Positions 1 through 9,515 of a stretch of 64,000 nt of DNA are shown here, one piece after another. Where the stretch lies: contig JAKSIP010000002.1 of NCBI GenBank assembly GCA_024398715.1, positions 1 to 64,000 on the forward strand. Reading direction: 5' to 3'. Numbering within the stretch: position 1 is the first letter of the stretch; every line of letters begins with the position of its first letter. The stretch is from Bacteroidaceae bacterium (GTDB lineage Bacteria; Bacteroidota; Bacteroidia; Bacteroidales; Bacteroidaceae). The position numbers and the translations under genes are program-made. The notes under the pieces were generated by a model. It had not been told where the DNA came from, did not search any database, and saw only the letters and a program-made list of their open reading frames with translations.

Positions 1-362
1 AACCACTTCTGAGCGGGGTTGCAACAGCATTCATTTTCGATGGTGGGCAAAAATGTCGTGAAACGAGAACCACCGCGGGTTTTGGATGGCGGTGGTGTGC
101 GTTTTGGCGGTAATTTGGGAACCACCGCAAGGCGCGGATTGGCGCACCCTGCCCACAACCACTTCTGAGCGGGGTTGCAACAGCATTCATTTTCGATGGT
201 GGGCAAAAATGCCGTGAAATGGGAACCACCGCGGGTTTTGGATGGCGGTGGTGTGCGTTTTGGCGTTAATTTGGGAACCACCGCAAGTTTTGGAGTGCGG
301 TGGTGTGCGTTTTGGCGTTAATTTGGGAACCACCGCGGGTTTTGGATGGCGGTGGTTTTTTT
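1..362. repeat. Tandem repeat field A (156-bp period, 52-bp subunits)
   Basis: The segment starting AACCACTTCTGAGCGG at position 1 recurs at 157. The segment GGTGGTGTGCG occurs at 91, 247 and 299, giving spacings of 156 and 52. The field is therefore built from 52-bp subunits, three of which make a 156-bp higher-order unit. Several subunits contain the inverted pair ACCACCGC / GCGGTGGT around a 12-bp loop, so each copy can fold into an 8-bp hairpin. The left end is cut by the window edge. No convincing gene lies in it; reading frames across it are by-products of the repetition. Function is unknown. Confidence 0.85.
329..362 (+). terminator. Hairpin plus T-run closing repeat field A
   Basis: The last copy of the ACCACCGC / GCGGTGGT hairpin is followed directly by seven T residues, which the inner copies lack. 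It has the form of an intrinsic terminator for plus-strand transcription entering from the left. Whether a transcript arrives there is not visible in this window. Confidence 0.4.
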
Positions 363-483
363 GATGCAATCTTTTTATTGTGGATTTGGAAAATCTTTCC
401 ATTAACAGTAAAATACAATAGTTAACATAAAATTACATAAATCATTTGCGTGTGCCGTTTTTTATGTTTAAACTTGCATATGC

Positions 484-491
484 TACCTTTC
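484..491 (+). promoter_or_regulatory. Possible -7 element of the first lipoprotein gene
   Basis: TACCTTTC matches the Bacteroidetes -7 consensus TAnnTTTG at all but the last position, and a T-rich TTTT lies 20 bp upstream. It would give a leader of about 85 nt before the ATG at 584. Only a weak match. Confidence 0.3.
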
Positions 492-583
492 CAGAACGGT
501 TTGTGAATACCGGATTCCAAGTAGATGGATATGCCGTTCTTTTATTTTGTGAAATATATATGTTTAACCAGTATAAAATGATT

Positions 584-1954
584 ATGAAGAGTACGATTTT
601 GAAAAAATGGCTGTTGCCCACTTTGTGTTGCAGTGCGTTGCTGTTTGTATCCTGCAGTAAGGATAAAGATGATCCGGATGGTCCTGTCTTTCCAAAGACA
701 AATGTTACGCAGGTCAAGGAGTATATTGAAAAGGTAACGGCAGATTATTCAAAGCAGTTCCAGTCTGAATTGGAATTGGCCAATAATGTGAAATTTTATA
801 TTGAGATGGCCGAGGGTATGAGCAAGGCCTTTGAATCATCTGAAAATGAACTGCTGAACAATATGTTCAAAGCCCTGAAAGGCTTGGTCAAGGATAGGGA
901 TATAACCCAACTGGTGAATCTGAAGCAGATTTTCCCGTTTGACTGTTATATCGAACTTGATGAAAGGACCGAACCTCCAACCGGGTTTGCCAAAACTGTG
1001 AGATTCATCCAGTCAGAAGATACCGTACCCGATGTTGTCAAGGATCTGATGGGACGTAAAAGAGTTTTGCTGTATTATTACAGAAAGGATTCAATTCTGG
1101 TGGTGACAAATCTTATTATGCAGTTTGATCCTGATGTTGAAGACGATCTGACTGGAAAATCTCTTCCGGAACAGATGGAACTGTTGTGTCCAAAGTCTGT
1201 CTCAATATCGGTTTCAATGTATGATAAGGATGAACTGTATATTGGCGATGTGCTGAATGCTATCATATATCCTTCTGTTGATTCCAAGTTAAAAACGTTC
1301 AAAGCTACATCGAGAATAGATTTCCCTAACGGACGCAGTCTGTCTTTCACCGATATTGTGACAAACTATTCAAAGAATATGAACGCTTCTCTGAGTATAT
1401 TTGGAAACTCTGTTTTCGGTTGTTCCTATTTTGAACAGGGCGCAAACCAGTTTGACTGTCTGCTCGGTTTCAAGGCAAAAGATGAAAAAGTTGCCATGTC
1501 ATCAATGGCAAGCATTTCTTTAGGTTCTGACCTGACATTCTCTTTTACAAACATAAGCGATGCCGGAGCCTTGGATATTATGCTTCCTGTTCTTGTCAGT
1601 GCTTTTGCCGATCATGAACTGTCTATCAGCGAGATGAAACTCTTACTGAATATTGAAGACCCGATGTCTTATGCCAATATTATCCATACTTATGTGATAG
1701 CGCCCAAGTTGTCTTTTGGCTATGAAGCTGCAGCAGAGATTTCTCTTGTTGAGAGAACTGGCGGAAAAGTCGGACTGGATCTGATAGCTCAGGATGGTTC
1801 AAGCTGTCCTATTTCGCAGGTCAAGTTCTTTGGAAAAGACTTCTCTGAACTCTTTACTTATCTTATGGATACTGTCAAGAAACTGGCAGAAATGGGTATT
1901 ATGATACAGCAGAGCGGTTTCAGTTCAAAAATCTTTGATATTTTCCTGAAATAG
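584..1954 (+). CDS. Putative lipoprotein of unknown function
   Basis: A 456-residue protein with a clear lipoprotein signal: a Lys-rich start, a hydrophobic stretch and the lipobox LFVSC, followed by the acidic run KDKDD. It should be exported and lipid-anchored. The reading frame is open further upstream to 446, but the ATG at 584 (or the one two codons earlier at 578) is the start that puts the signal peptide at the N-terminus. The remainder is a mixed alpha/beta sequence with no motif I recognise and no catalytic signature. It is monocistronic: a strong terminator follows at 2008-2038 and the next gene has its own promoter. Function unknown. Confidence 0.8.
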   Translation: MKSTILKKWLLPTLCCSALLFVSCSKDKDDPDGPVFPKTNVTQVKEYIEKVTADYSKQFQSELELANNVKFYIEMAEGMSKAFESSENELLNNMFKALKGLVKDRDITQLVNLKQIFPFDCYIELDERTEPPTGFAKTVRFIQSEDTVPDVVKDLMGRKRVLLYYYRKDSILVVTNLIMQFDPDVEDDLTGKSLPEQMELLCPKSVSISVSMYDKDELYIGDVLNAIIYPSVDSKLKTFKATSRIDFPNGRSLSFTDIVTNYSKNMNASLSIFGNSVFGCSYFEQGANQFDCLLGFKAKDEKVAMSSMASISLGSDLTFSFTNISDAGALDIMLPVLVSAFADHELSISEMKLLLNIEDPMSYANIIHTYVIAPKLSFGYEAAAEISLVERTGGKVGLDLIAQDGSSCPISQVKFFGKDFSELFTYLMDTVKKLAEMGIMIQQSGFSSKIFDIFLK

Positions 1955-2007
1955 ATTCTTGTAGTAACAGCTCTGACAAGAGATTTGTCCAAGCAATAAT
2001 TTCTGAA

Positions 2008-2038
2008 AGAGGCCGGAAAAATCCGGTCTCTTTTTTTT
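2008..2038 (+). terminator. Rho-independent terminator
   Basis: AGAGGCCGGA and TCCGGTCTCT form a 10-bp stem with one G-U pair around an AAAA loop, followed by eight T residues. It lies 54 nt after the stop of the lipoprotein gene. Confidence 0.85.
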
Positions 2039-2058
2039 ATTGGTATGTGTAAATTGAG

Positions 2059-2066
2059 TATTTTTG
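2059..2066 (+). promoter_or_regulatory. Bacteroidetes-type -7 box for the GHL10 gene
   Basis: TATTTTTG fits TAnnTTTG exactly and lies 31 nt upstream of the ATG at 2098, with a T-rich element about 20 bp further up. It stands between the preceding terminator and this gene, so it is the natural start of the transcript. Confidence 0.5.
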
Positions 2067-2097
2067 TAATCAAACAGATTCTGCAATATCTCTCTTA

Positions 2098-3387
2098 ATG
2101 GAATTGAAACGTGTAACATGCATCATATTGCTGTTTATGCTCATGTGTGGGTCGCCTTTTGCCAAGGTGGCCGCACAGGAACGTGAGTTCCGCGGTGTGT
2201 GGATACAGGCTGTCAACGGACAGTTGGAAGGGACAGCTGTCCAGACTCAGGCAACACTCAGATGCTGGCTGGATTCCTTGCAGAAAGTTTATGTGAACAA
2301 CATCTTTTTCCAGGTGCGTGTGGAGTGCGACGCCCTTTACAAATCTCCTTTTGAACCGTGGAGCCGGTTTCTGACCGGTGGAAAACAGGGCGATGCTCCC
2401 GATGCGGATTGGGACCCGCTGCAGTTTATGGTTGACGAATGCCATAAGCGCTCAATGGAACTGCATGCATGGATAAATCCTTACCGTGCATGTACGGCAA
2501 CTACCAAAGAACTCGCAGAAAATCATATTATTAATCTCAAACCGGAGAATTGTTTCAAATATGGAGATCTGACACTGTTGAATCCCGCTCTTCAGGAAAA
2601 CCGCGATTACATCTGCAAGATTGCGGCCGATATCGTTACAAGGTACGATGTTGACGGTATACACATTGACGATTATTTCTACCCTTATCCGGAAAGCGGA
2701 CGCAAGATTCCTGATATGGAGGATTTCAAACGGGATCCGCGCGGATTTACAGATATTGGAGACTGGCGCAGGGATAATGTGAATCTGTTTGTTGAACAGT
2801 TCTATAAAACGCTGAAAAGCATTAAACCTTATTTGAAAATAGGTGTCTCACCTTTTGGAGTATACCGTAATGCCGGTAAGGATTTTCCTGAAGGCAGCAG
2901 GACGAATGCTTTGGAGAATTATTCCGGTCTTTATGCCGATGTTCTTCTTTGGGCAAGAAACGGGTGGACAGATTATCTTGTGCCGCAGTTGTATTGGAAT
3001 ATAGGCTATTCCCGTGCCGATTACGAAACTCTTGTGGAGTGGTGGGCCAGTGCCATGGATACCATTCCGCAGTGCAATCTGTATATAGGTGAGGATGTAC
3101 AGCGTACTATTTCCGAGAACCAGACTTGTGCCAAGTATGATTTGAAGAGAAAGGTGAACTCGAATTACAAAACCAGCCCTGTAAAGGGTACTGTGCTATG
3201 GCTGGTTCCGCTTGTTGTGGAAGATGCCGGCGGATATAGAACAACGCTGCGGAATAATTATTGGACTGCGCCTGCAGAGCAACCTCTGTATGCAAATGTT
3301 AAACAGGTTAAGCAGTCTGCTTTTAAACAGCGTAAGGCAGGCAAAGCCGGTAATGCAGGCGCAAAACGGAAACGTGTAAGAAAATAA
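2098..3387 (+). CDS. Family 10-like glycosyl hydrolase (DUF187/GHL10)
   Basis: A 429-residue secreted protein with a Sec signal peptide ending near VAAQ (residues 1-27). The mature start EFRGVWIQ and later IDDYFYPYP, LKIGVSPFG and YLVPQLYWN are hallmarks of the GHL10/DUF187 TIM-barrel family, in which acidic residues at strand ends probably hydrolyse a glycan. In Bacteroidetes these are thought to act on cell-wall or envelope polysaccharides; the substrate is not known. An oddity is the C-terminus: the last 30 or so residues are a Lys/Arg/Ala/Gly-rich tail ending KRKRVRK, which resembles nucleic-acid or polyanion binding rather than a barrel. The RND adaptor gene starts 15 bp downstream, so the two may be co-transcribed. 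Confidence 0.85.
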   Translation: MELKRVTCIILLFMLMCGSPFAKVAAQEREFRGVWIQAVNGQLEGTAVQTQATLRCWLDSLQKVYVNNIFFQVRVECDALYKSPFEPWSRFLTGGKQGDAPDADWDPLQFMVDECHKRSMELHAWINPYRACTATTKELAENHIINLKPENCFKYGDLTLLNPALQENRDYICKIAADIVTRYDVDGIHIDDYFYPYPESGRKIPDMEDFKRDPRGFTDIGDWRRDNVNLFVEQFYKTLKSIKPYLKIGVSPFGVYRNAGKDFPEGSRTNALENYSGLYADVLLWARNGWTDYLVPQLYWNIGYSRADYETLVEWWASAMDTIPQCNLYIGEDVQRTISENQTCAKYDLKRKVNSNYKTSPVKGTVLWLVPLVVEDAGGYRTTLRNNYWTAPAEQPLYANVKQVKQSAFKQRKAGKAGNAGAKRKRVRK

Positions 3388-3402
3388 TTCAATTGGAAAT
3401 AT

Positions 3403-4482
3403 ATGAAAAAAGGTTGGAAAATTGTTATTTGGGTGCTTTTGGCAGGTGTGGTTGCTTACCTTGCCGTTAAGCCTGTACTCAACAGACAAACCAGTCAGGT
3501 TGGTGTTCCGGGTGGCGTGGCCCGTGCCAAACTGACTGTCAGCGCAGAAGTGATCAAACCGGCGGAAATGACCCAATATACTATCAATACTGGTAATATT
3601 TCACCTGCAGAACAGGTTGAACTCAAGTTTGAGTCAAACGGAAAGATTACTGATATCTTTTTCAACGAGGGTGAATATGTTGAAAAAGGAACACTGCTTG
3701 CCAGAATAAATCAGGAACCGTTGAAGGCCCAGCTGAATAAACTGGAAAGCCAGGTCAAACTGGCCAGTGACCGTGTTTACCGTCAGGAAGAACTCCTGAA
3801 ACGCGATGCTGTCAGCCAGGAGGCTTATCAAAGCGTACTTACAGAATATAACAAGCTGCAGGCTGATATCGAGCTTGTCAAGGCTCAGATAGCGCAGACA
3901 GAACTGCGTGCTCCGTTCAGCGGTACGATAGGCTTGCGCCAGCTTTCTGTAGGAGCTTTTGCAACCCAGTCAACCCCTATTGCAACACTTACACAGACAT
4001 CGAATCTGAAGATTGACTTCAATGTTCCCGAGTCTTATTCAAGCGAGGTCAGGAAAGGTACTCCAATAACTTTCACGCTGCTTGACAATATGGGTATTGA
4101 GCGCTCTTATAATGCCCAGGTTTATGCAGTGGAATCATCGGTGAACAAAGAAACCCGTACACTTGGCGTACGTGCATTGTATGATAACAGCAAAGGCGAA
4201 CTGATGCCGGGCCGTTATGTATCGGTAACCATTGTCAGAAACCGTATTGACAACGCAATAAGTATTCCCAGTGAGTGTGTCATTCCTGAAATGGGACTTT
4301 ATTATGTATATCTTTACAGGGATGGACGTGCTGTTCCGGAGTATATTACTACAGGCTTGAGGACGGCAGACCGCGTTCAGGTTCTGGAAGGACTTTCAAT
4401 TGGCGATACGCTGTTGACATCGGGAGTAATGCAGATGCGCCGCGGTATGGCTGTTGACATCAAACTGACAAATAACGATTGA
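3403..4482 (+). CDS. RND efflux periplasmic adaptor (membrane fusion protein)
   Basis: A 359-residue protein with an N-terminal membrane anchor (about residues 5-23) and no lipobox cysteine. A biotinyl-lipoyl-like hairpin (around GKITDIFFNEGEYVEKG) is split by a coiled-coil segment of about 60 residues, returning at ELRAPFSGTIG. Beta-barrel and membrane-proximal domains follow. It bridges the inner-membrane pump to the outer-membrane channel across the periplasm. It is the first gene of an adaptor-pump-channel set: the pump gene begins 11 bp downstream and the channel gene overlaps the pump. The substrate cannot be read from sequence; no metal-binding Met/His motif was seen, which favours organic compounds (HAE1 type). 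Confidence 0.92.
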   Translation: MKKGWKIVIWVLLAGVVAYLAVKPVLNRQTSQVGVPGGVARAKLTVSAEVIKPAEMTQYTINTGNISPAEQVELKFESNGKITDIFFNEGEYVEKGTLLARINQEPLKAQLNKLESQVKLASDRVYRQEELLKRDAVSQEAYQSVLTEYNKLQADIELVKAQIAQTELRAPFSGTIGLRQLSVGAFATQSTPIATLTQTSNLKIDFNVPESYSSEVRKGTPITFTLLDNMGIERSYNAQVYAVESSVNKETRTLGVRALYDNSKGELMPGRYVSVTIVRNRIDNAISIPSECVIPEMGLYYVYLYRDGRAVPEYITTGLRTADRVQVLEGLSIGDTLLTSGVMQMRRGMAVDIKLTNND

Positions 4483-4493
4483 CTTAGACTACC

Positions 4494-7400
4494 ATGAGCA
4501 TATATGAACTTAGTATAAGACGTCCGGTACTTGCTACCGTGTTTATGCTGGTTATTCTCCTGTTCGGCTTTATTGGCTATACATTCCTTGGTACACGTGA
4601 ATTCCCGAATGTTGACCAGCCTATTATTACCGTATCGGTAAGTTATCCGGGTGCGAACGCCGACGTTATCATGAGCCAGATTACTGAACCGTTGGAACAG
4701 AATATTAACGGTATCCCTGGTATTCGCTCGCTTAGCAGTACCAGCAGTCAGGGCTCCTGCCGTATTACTGTTGAGTTTGAACTCAGTGTGGATCTGGAAA
4801 CGGCCGCCAACGACGTACGTGACAAGGTATCGCGTGCACAGCGCTATCTGCCGCGCGATTGTGATCCTCCTACGGTTTCCAAAGCCGATGCCGACGCTAC
4901 TCCTATTATGCAGATAAGCGTATTCAGTACCACTGTTCCTATTATGGAGGTGAGCCAGATAGCTGATCTTACGGTCAAGGAACGCCTGCAGACAATCCCT
5001 GATGTGAGTGCAGTGGAACTTTGGGGCGAAAAACGCTATGCCATGCGCCTGTGGCTTGACCCTATAAAGATGGCGGGTTACGGCATTACACCTATGGATG
5101 TAAAGAGTGCCATTGACAGAGAAAATGTTGAACTTCCTGCCGGACGTGTTGAGGGTGACAAGATAGAACTTTCAATCCGTACACTGGGCCTTATGACAAC
5201 GCCCAAAGAGTTTAACGATGTCATAATAAAGCGTGTGGGTGACCGCGTTATCCGTTTCCAGGATATAGGTACCGCTGAACTTGGCCCTGAAGATATACGC
5301 AGTATATTCAAAGTGAACGGTATTCCTATGGTCAATGCGGTAATTATTCCGCAACCGGGTGCCAACCATATCAAGATTGCAGACGAAGCAATAAGACGTG
5401 TTGAGGAACTTAAGAAAGATCTTCCGGACGATGTCCACGTGCAGGTTATGTTTGACAATACCCGCTTTGTGCGTGCATCCATAAAAGAGGTGAGCAGTAC
5501 CGTTATTGAGGCGTTCATACTGGTTGTGTTCATCATTTTCTTCTTCTTGCGCGACTGGCGTGTCACCATGGTACCGGTTGTAGTAATTCCGGTATCTCTG
5601 GTAGGCTCTTTCTTTATAATGTACATTGCCGGTTTCTCAATAAACGTTCTTACCATGCTGGCTGTAGTGCTCTCGGTGGGACTTGTGGTTGACGATGCCA
5701 TAGTTATGACAGAGAACATTTACAACCGTATTGAACGCGGAATGACTCCGTTCGAGGCCGGTATTGACGGCGCACGCGAAATTTTCTTTGCCGTAATATC
5801 CACAACAATAACTCTTGTTGCAGTGTTCCTTCCGATTGTGTTTATGGAAGGTATGACCGGCAAACTGTTCAAGGAATTCAGTATTGTAATTTCCGGTGCC
5901 GTAATCATATCGTCTCTGGTTGCGCTTACCTTTACTCCTATGCTTGCAACAAAGATTCTGCGCAAACGTGACAACAAGAACTGGCTTCAGGCAAAGACCG
6001 ATCCTTTCTTTGACGGAATGACAAACGGCTACCATAATCTGTTGCAGAAGTTTATGCGCCGCAAGTGGCTCTCTCCTGTGATAATGCTGGTAATGTTCGG
6101 ACTTATATTCCTTTTGTGGAACACAATTCCTACCGAACTTTCGCCGCTTGAAGACCGCTCCCAGTTTACTGTCCGCGTAATAGGGCAGGAGGGAAGCACG
6201 TTTGAATATGTGCGCGATGTATTGAGTGACATATCCGATGTTACCGAACGTACGGTTCCCGAATACCAGTCTATTGCCCAGCGCGGATGGGGCAGCAGCG
6301 GCATGATTAACGTCATACTGCCTGATCTTGACAAACGTGAGCGCTCACAGATGGAGATGGCCGAACAGATGATGCAGGAGGTACAGAAGGAAACCCGTGC
6401 ACGTGTAGTTGTCCAGCAGTCTTCAACATTCGGCGGCCGCCGTGGCGGTATGCCGGTGCAGTATGTTCTGCAGGCTCCTAATATTGAAAAACTGCAGACC
6501 ATTCTGCCAAAGTTCATGGAACGTGTGGATCAAAGCCCGGTTTTCCGCATGGCCGATGTTGACCTTAAGTTTACAAAGCCCGAGATGCGTATCCATATTG
6601 ACCGTGACAAGGCTACCAGTCTTGGTGTTACTACACAGTCTATTGGCCAGACACTACAATATGCCCTTTCCGGTCAGCGAATGGGTTACTTCTACATGAA
6701 CGGCAAACAGTATCAGATACTTGGCGAGATAAACCGTCAGCAACGCAATACACCGCTCAATCTGCGCTCCATATTCCTGCGCAATTCGGAAGGTGAGATG
6801 GTACAGATGGATAATGTTGTCAGTCTTGAAGAGAACGTTGCTCCGCCGCAGCTGTACCGTTACAACCGTTTTGTCAGTGCAACCGTTTCTGCCGGTCTGC
6901 AGGCCGGTTATACTCTCGGCGACGGACTTGACGAGATGGACCATATTGCCAAAGATGTGCTTGACGATACGTTCCGTACCGCACTTGCTGGCGAGAGTAA
7001 GGAGTTCCGCGAGAGTTCAAGCAGTCTTATGTTTGCCCTTATTCTTGCGCTTGTGCTTATATTCCTTGTGCTGGCCGCCCAGTTTGAAAGTTTCAAGGAC
7101 CCTGTAATCATTATGCTTACTGTGCCGTTGGCTATTGTCGGCGCGCTGGCTCTTATGTATTTTACCGGGCAGACTCTGAATATTTTCTCGGAAATAGGTA
7201 TCATTATGCTGATAGGCCTTGTGGCAAAGAACGGTATTCTTATTGTTGAGTTTGCCAACCAGCGTCAGGCTGCGGGAATGAGCAAGTTTGAGGCTATTGT
7301 TGGAGCTGCGACCCAGCGACTGCGTCCTATTCTTATGACAAGTATTTCTACTGTGTTAGGTCTGCTACCGCTTTGCTTTGCGCATGGCGAGGGTGCTGCC

Positions 7401-7535
7401 GGACGTATTTCAATGGGTATGAGTGTTGTAGGCGGTATGGTTTTTGCCACGTTTATGACATTGCTTGTTGTTCCTTCTGTATATATGTTCATCTCTACGG
7501 ATTTATCAAAGAAAAATGAAAAGAGGGTCTCTTAA
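4494..7535 (+). CDS. RND multidrug efflux pump, AcrB/MexB type
   Basis: A 1013-residue inner-membrane proton antiporter with 12 predicted membrane helices and two large periplasmic loops. The N-terminus IRRPVLATVFMLVIL is typical. The TM4 proton-relay pair is present in GLVVDDAIV, and the TM10 lysine lies in GLVAKNGILIVEF. The length and motifs match the HAE1 family, which exports drugs, bile salts and other amphiphiles. It forms a trimer with the adaptor encoded upstream and the TolC-like channel encoded downstream. Its last 20 bases overlap the channel gene, which suggests translational coupling. Confidence 0.95.
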   Translation: MSIYELSIRRPVLATVFMLVILLFGFIGYTFLGTREFPNVDQPIITVSVSYPGANADVIMSQITEPLEQNINGIPGIRSLSSTSSQGSCRITVEFELSVDLETAANDVRDKVSRAQRYLPRDCDPPTVSKADADATPIMQISVFSTTVPIMEVSQIADLTVKERLQTIPDVSAVELWGEKRYAMRLWLDPIKMAGYGITPMDVKSAIDRENVELPAGRVEGDKIELSIRTLGLMTTPKEFNDVIIKRVGDRVIRFQDIGTAELGPEDIRSIFKVNGIPMVNAVIIPQPGANHIKIADEAIRRVEELKKDLPDDVHVQVMFDNTRFVRASIKEVSSTVIEAFILVVFIIFFFLRDWRVTMVPVVVIPVSLVGSFFIMYIAGFSINVLTMLAVVLSVGLVVDDAIVMTENIYNRIERGMTPFEAGIDGAREIFFAVISTTITLVAVFLPIVFMEGMTGKLFKEFSIVISGAVIISSLVALTFTPMLATKILRKRDNKNWLQAKTDPFFDGMTNGYHNLLQKFMRRKWLSPVIMLVMFGLIFLLWNTIPTELSPLEDRSQFTVRVIGQEGSTFEYVRDVLSDISDVTERTVPEYQSIAQRGWGSSGMINVILPDLDKRERSQMEMAEQMMQEVQKETRARVVVQQSSTFGGRRGGMPVQYVLQAPNIEKLQTILPKFMERVDQSPVFRMADVDLKFTKPEMRIHIDRDKATSLGVTTQSIGQTLQYALSGQRMGYFYMNGKQYQILGEINRQQRNTPLNLRSIFLRNSEGEMVQMDNVVSLEENVAPPQLYRYNRFVSATVSAGLQAGYTLGDGLDEMDHIAKDVLDDTFRTALAGESKEFRESSSSLMFALILALVLIFLVLAAQFESFKDPVIIMLTVPLAIVGALALMYFTGQTLNIFSEIGIIMLIGLVAKNGILIVEFANQRQAAGMSKFEAIVGAATQRLRPILMTSISTVLGLLPLCFAHGEGAAGRISMGMSVVGGMVFATFMTLLVVPSVYMFISTDLSKKNEKRVS

Positions 7536-8901
7536 TTACATACTTTTGGGCATGGGCATCGGTCTGTGCCATACGCTCTCTGCGCAGAATATTGGAATTG
7601 TTGAACAGCAGCCCGGACTTGATTATGCACCCGGGGTTGTTGTCTCCCTGCGTGAGTGCGTTGATTCAGGTCTTGTGCGTAACTATTCGGTAAGAATTGC
7701 ACGCGGAAAAGAGCAGATTGCGGTTGAACGCGCAACAAGGGGAAATGCCGGTATGTGGCCTTCTCTTGATCTGAGCGCATCTTACAGCGGTACAAACAAT
7801 GATCAGAATACCTATTTCCGTGATGGAACTGACCAGCATACGGATCCTTCATTGAACTCAACAATCACTACCGGTCTGCAACTTTCATGGACGGTATTCA
7901 ACGGTTTCTCCATAGCAACGGAATATAAGCGCCTGAAAGAAATGAAATGGCAGAGCTCCATTGATATGCGCATTGCTCTGGAAGATTATGTGGCAGGTGT
8001 TGCACAAAGCTACTATTCTCTGATAAGACAGCGTATCCGTCTGCAGAATCTCTTGCGCAGTGTTTCTCTGTCAGGTGAACGCTTGCGTATTGTGGAAGAA
8101 AGTTATAAGCTGGGAGCCATGAGCGGACTTGAATATCAGCAGGCCAAGGTTGACTACAATGCCGATACGGCCAGTTATATTACTCAGGTGGAACAGGTCC
8201 GCAAACTTGAAATAAATCTGAACAGTCTGCTGGAACTTGACGATATGGACCGCCATACCATTCCGGCCGACAGTGTAATAGTTCCCAATTCGGCCCTGAT
8301 ACGTGAACAGCTTTGGAACAATGCTTTGCTCAACAATGCGGATCTGTTGCATGCAGGCAGTCAGACTCAGGTGAGCCGTCTGGCACTCAAGGCCGCACAG
8401 AGCAGGAACTACCCTTATCTGAAGATTACCGGAGCATATCAGTTCAGGGATGCCTTTTATGGCGATGCCGAACAGTATACCTATTCCCATATAAACAGTT
8501 ATGGCCCGCAGGTAGGTGCCACGGCCGGTATCAGTATTTTCAATGGCGGAGCCCGGCGTGTTGAACAGCGTACAGCCAAACTGTCTGTTCTGAATGCGCA
8601 ACTGCAGGAAGAAAGTGTAGAGAGTTCTATGTCTGCAGATATGGCACAACTCTGGATGGCATACCAGAACAACCTGCATTTGTGGGAACTGGAAAAAGCT
8701 AATCTTGAGGTGGCAAGGAGTAATTTTGATATAGCATTGGAACGCTATCGCCTGCATGAATTGAGCGGCATTGAATTGCGTGAGGCCCAGTTGAGTCTTC
8801 TTTCTTCCGAGGAACGCCTTTCAACTGCGGAATATAACGTGAAAATCTGCGAAATCTCTTTGTTGCAACTGTCAGGCGATTTGCTGAGTGCCGAACTGTA
8901 A
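7516..8901 (+). CDS. TolC-like outer-membrane efflux channel
   Basis: A 461-residue outer-membrane factor. The ATG at 7516 lies inside the end of the pump gene and starts a Sec signal peptide ending LSAQ; the open frame from 7465 would bury that signal. Two related halves of long amphipathic helices (around 130-240 and 330-450) are typical of OEP repeats that build the trimeric alpha-barrel. No lipobox is present. It completes the efflux set begun at 3403. The chromate transporter gene starts 3 bp downstream and probably shares the transcript. Confidence 0.92.
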   Translation: MKRGSLNYILLGMGIGLCHTLSAQNIGIVEQQPGLDYAPGVVVSLRECVDSGLVRNYSVRIARGKEQIAVERATRGNAGMWPSLDLSASYSGTNNDQNTYFRDGTDQHTDPSLNSTITTGLQLSWTVFNGFSIATEYKRLKEMKWQSSIDMRIALEDYVAGVAQSYYSLIRQRIRLQNLLRSVSLSGERLRIVEESYKLGAMSGLEYQQAKVDYNADTASYITQVEQVRKLEINLNSLLELDDMDRHTIPADSVIVPNSALIREQLWNNALLNNADLLHAGSQTQVSRLALKAAQSRNYPYLKITGAYQFRDAFYGDAEQYTYSHINSYGPQVGATAGISIFNGGARRVEQRTAKLSVLNAQLQEESVESSMSADMAQLWMAYQNNLHLWELEKANLEVARSNFDIALERYRLHELSGIELREAQLSLLSSEERLSTAEYNVKICEISLLQLSGDLLSAEL

Positions 8902-8904
8902 ATT

Positions 8905-9501
8905 ATGTTGCTGAGACTGTTCTGGTGCTTTTTCAAGATAGGACTGTTCGGGTTCGGTGGCGGTATGGGCATAGTGGCACTCATACAGCACGATGTTGTT
9001 GAAAAAAACAAATGGATTACTGATACCCAGTTTACCGATATTGTGGCAATAAGCCAGATGACTCCCGGCCCTATTGGTATCAATGCTGCAACGTATGTTG
9101 GTTATACTGCAATGGCAAACAACGGACAATGCAGGTCAAAAGCGGTGATATCGTCTCTTGTTACAAGCGGTGCACTTGTTCTTCCGTCTTTTATCCTGAT
9201 GATAGTTGTCAGCATCTTTTTTATGCGTTACAAAGATAATCCGGCAGTAAAAAGAGTGCTGGAACTTATACGTCTGACTGTATCGGGACTTTTTATCGCT
9301 ACAATACTTTTGCTGTGCAACGCACAGACTTTCGGTGAATTGCATACTGCTGACGGCGGCTTTAATCCGCAGGTGGCAATAAGCATAGCTATAGCTGTAG
9401 TGAGTCTGTATGCGGGATATGTGAAAAAAGTAAGCCCAATTGCCGTGGTTGCCTGTGCTGGTACTGTGGGCTGGATATGCTACGGCTGGCTGGGTATATG
9501 A
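8905..9501 (+). CDS. Chromate transporter, single CHR domain (first half)
   Basis: A 198-residue integral membrane protein with one CHR domain: the N-terminal FKIGLFGFGGGMGIVAL and the SQMTPGPIGINAATYVG motif are diagnostic. Short-chain CHR proteins usually act as a pair of half-size subunits in the inner membrane. The partner-like gene here is at 12274-12801 on the other strand, with uvrA in between. In gut Bacteroidales the physiological anion is uncertain, since chromate resistance is known for only some members. The stop overlaps an ATG (ATGA) that could start uvrA. Confidence 0.9.
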   Translation: MLLRLFWCFFKIGLFGFGGGMGIVALIQHDVVEKNKWITDTQFTDIVAISQMTPGPIGINAATYVGYTAMANNGQCRSKAVISSLVTSGALVLPSFILMIVVSIFFMRYKDNPAVKRVLELIRLTVSGLFIATILLLCNAQTFGELHTADGGFNPQVAISIAIAVVSLYAGYVKKVSPIAVVACAGTVGWICYGWLGI

Positions 9502-9515
9502 TTTGTTCTGGAATT

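Noticed and set aside
187..402. Minus-strand 71-codon frame in repeat field A
   Set aside because: Translation of the tandem repeat, with no start or ribosome-site support.
446..583. Upstream extension of the first lipoprotein gene
   Set aside because: It would place the signal peptide internally; ATG 584 fits better.
5078..5719. 213-codon minus-strand frame inside the RND pump gene
   Set aside because: Antisense shadow of a strongly conserved gene; Ser/Thr-rich and without recognised features.
8071..8757. 228-codon minus-strand frame inside the TolC-like gene
   Set aside because: Shadow frame; the plus-strand protein has clear family motifs.
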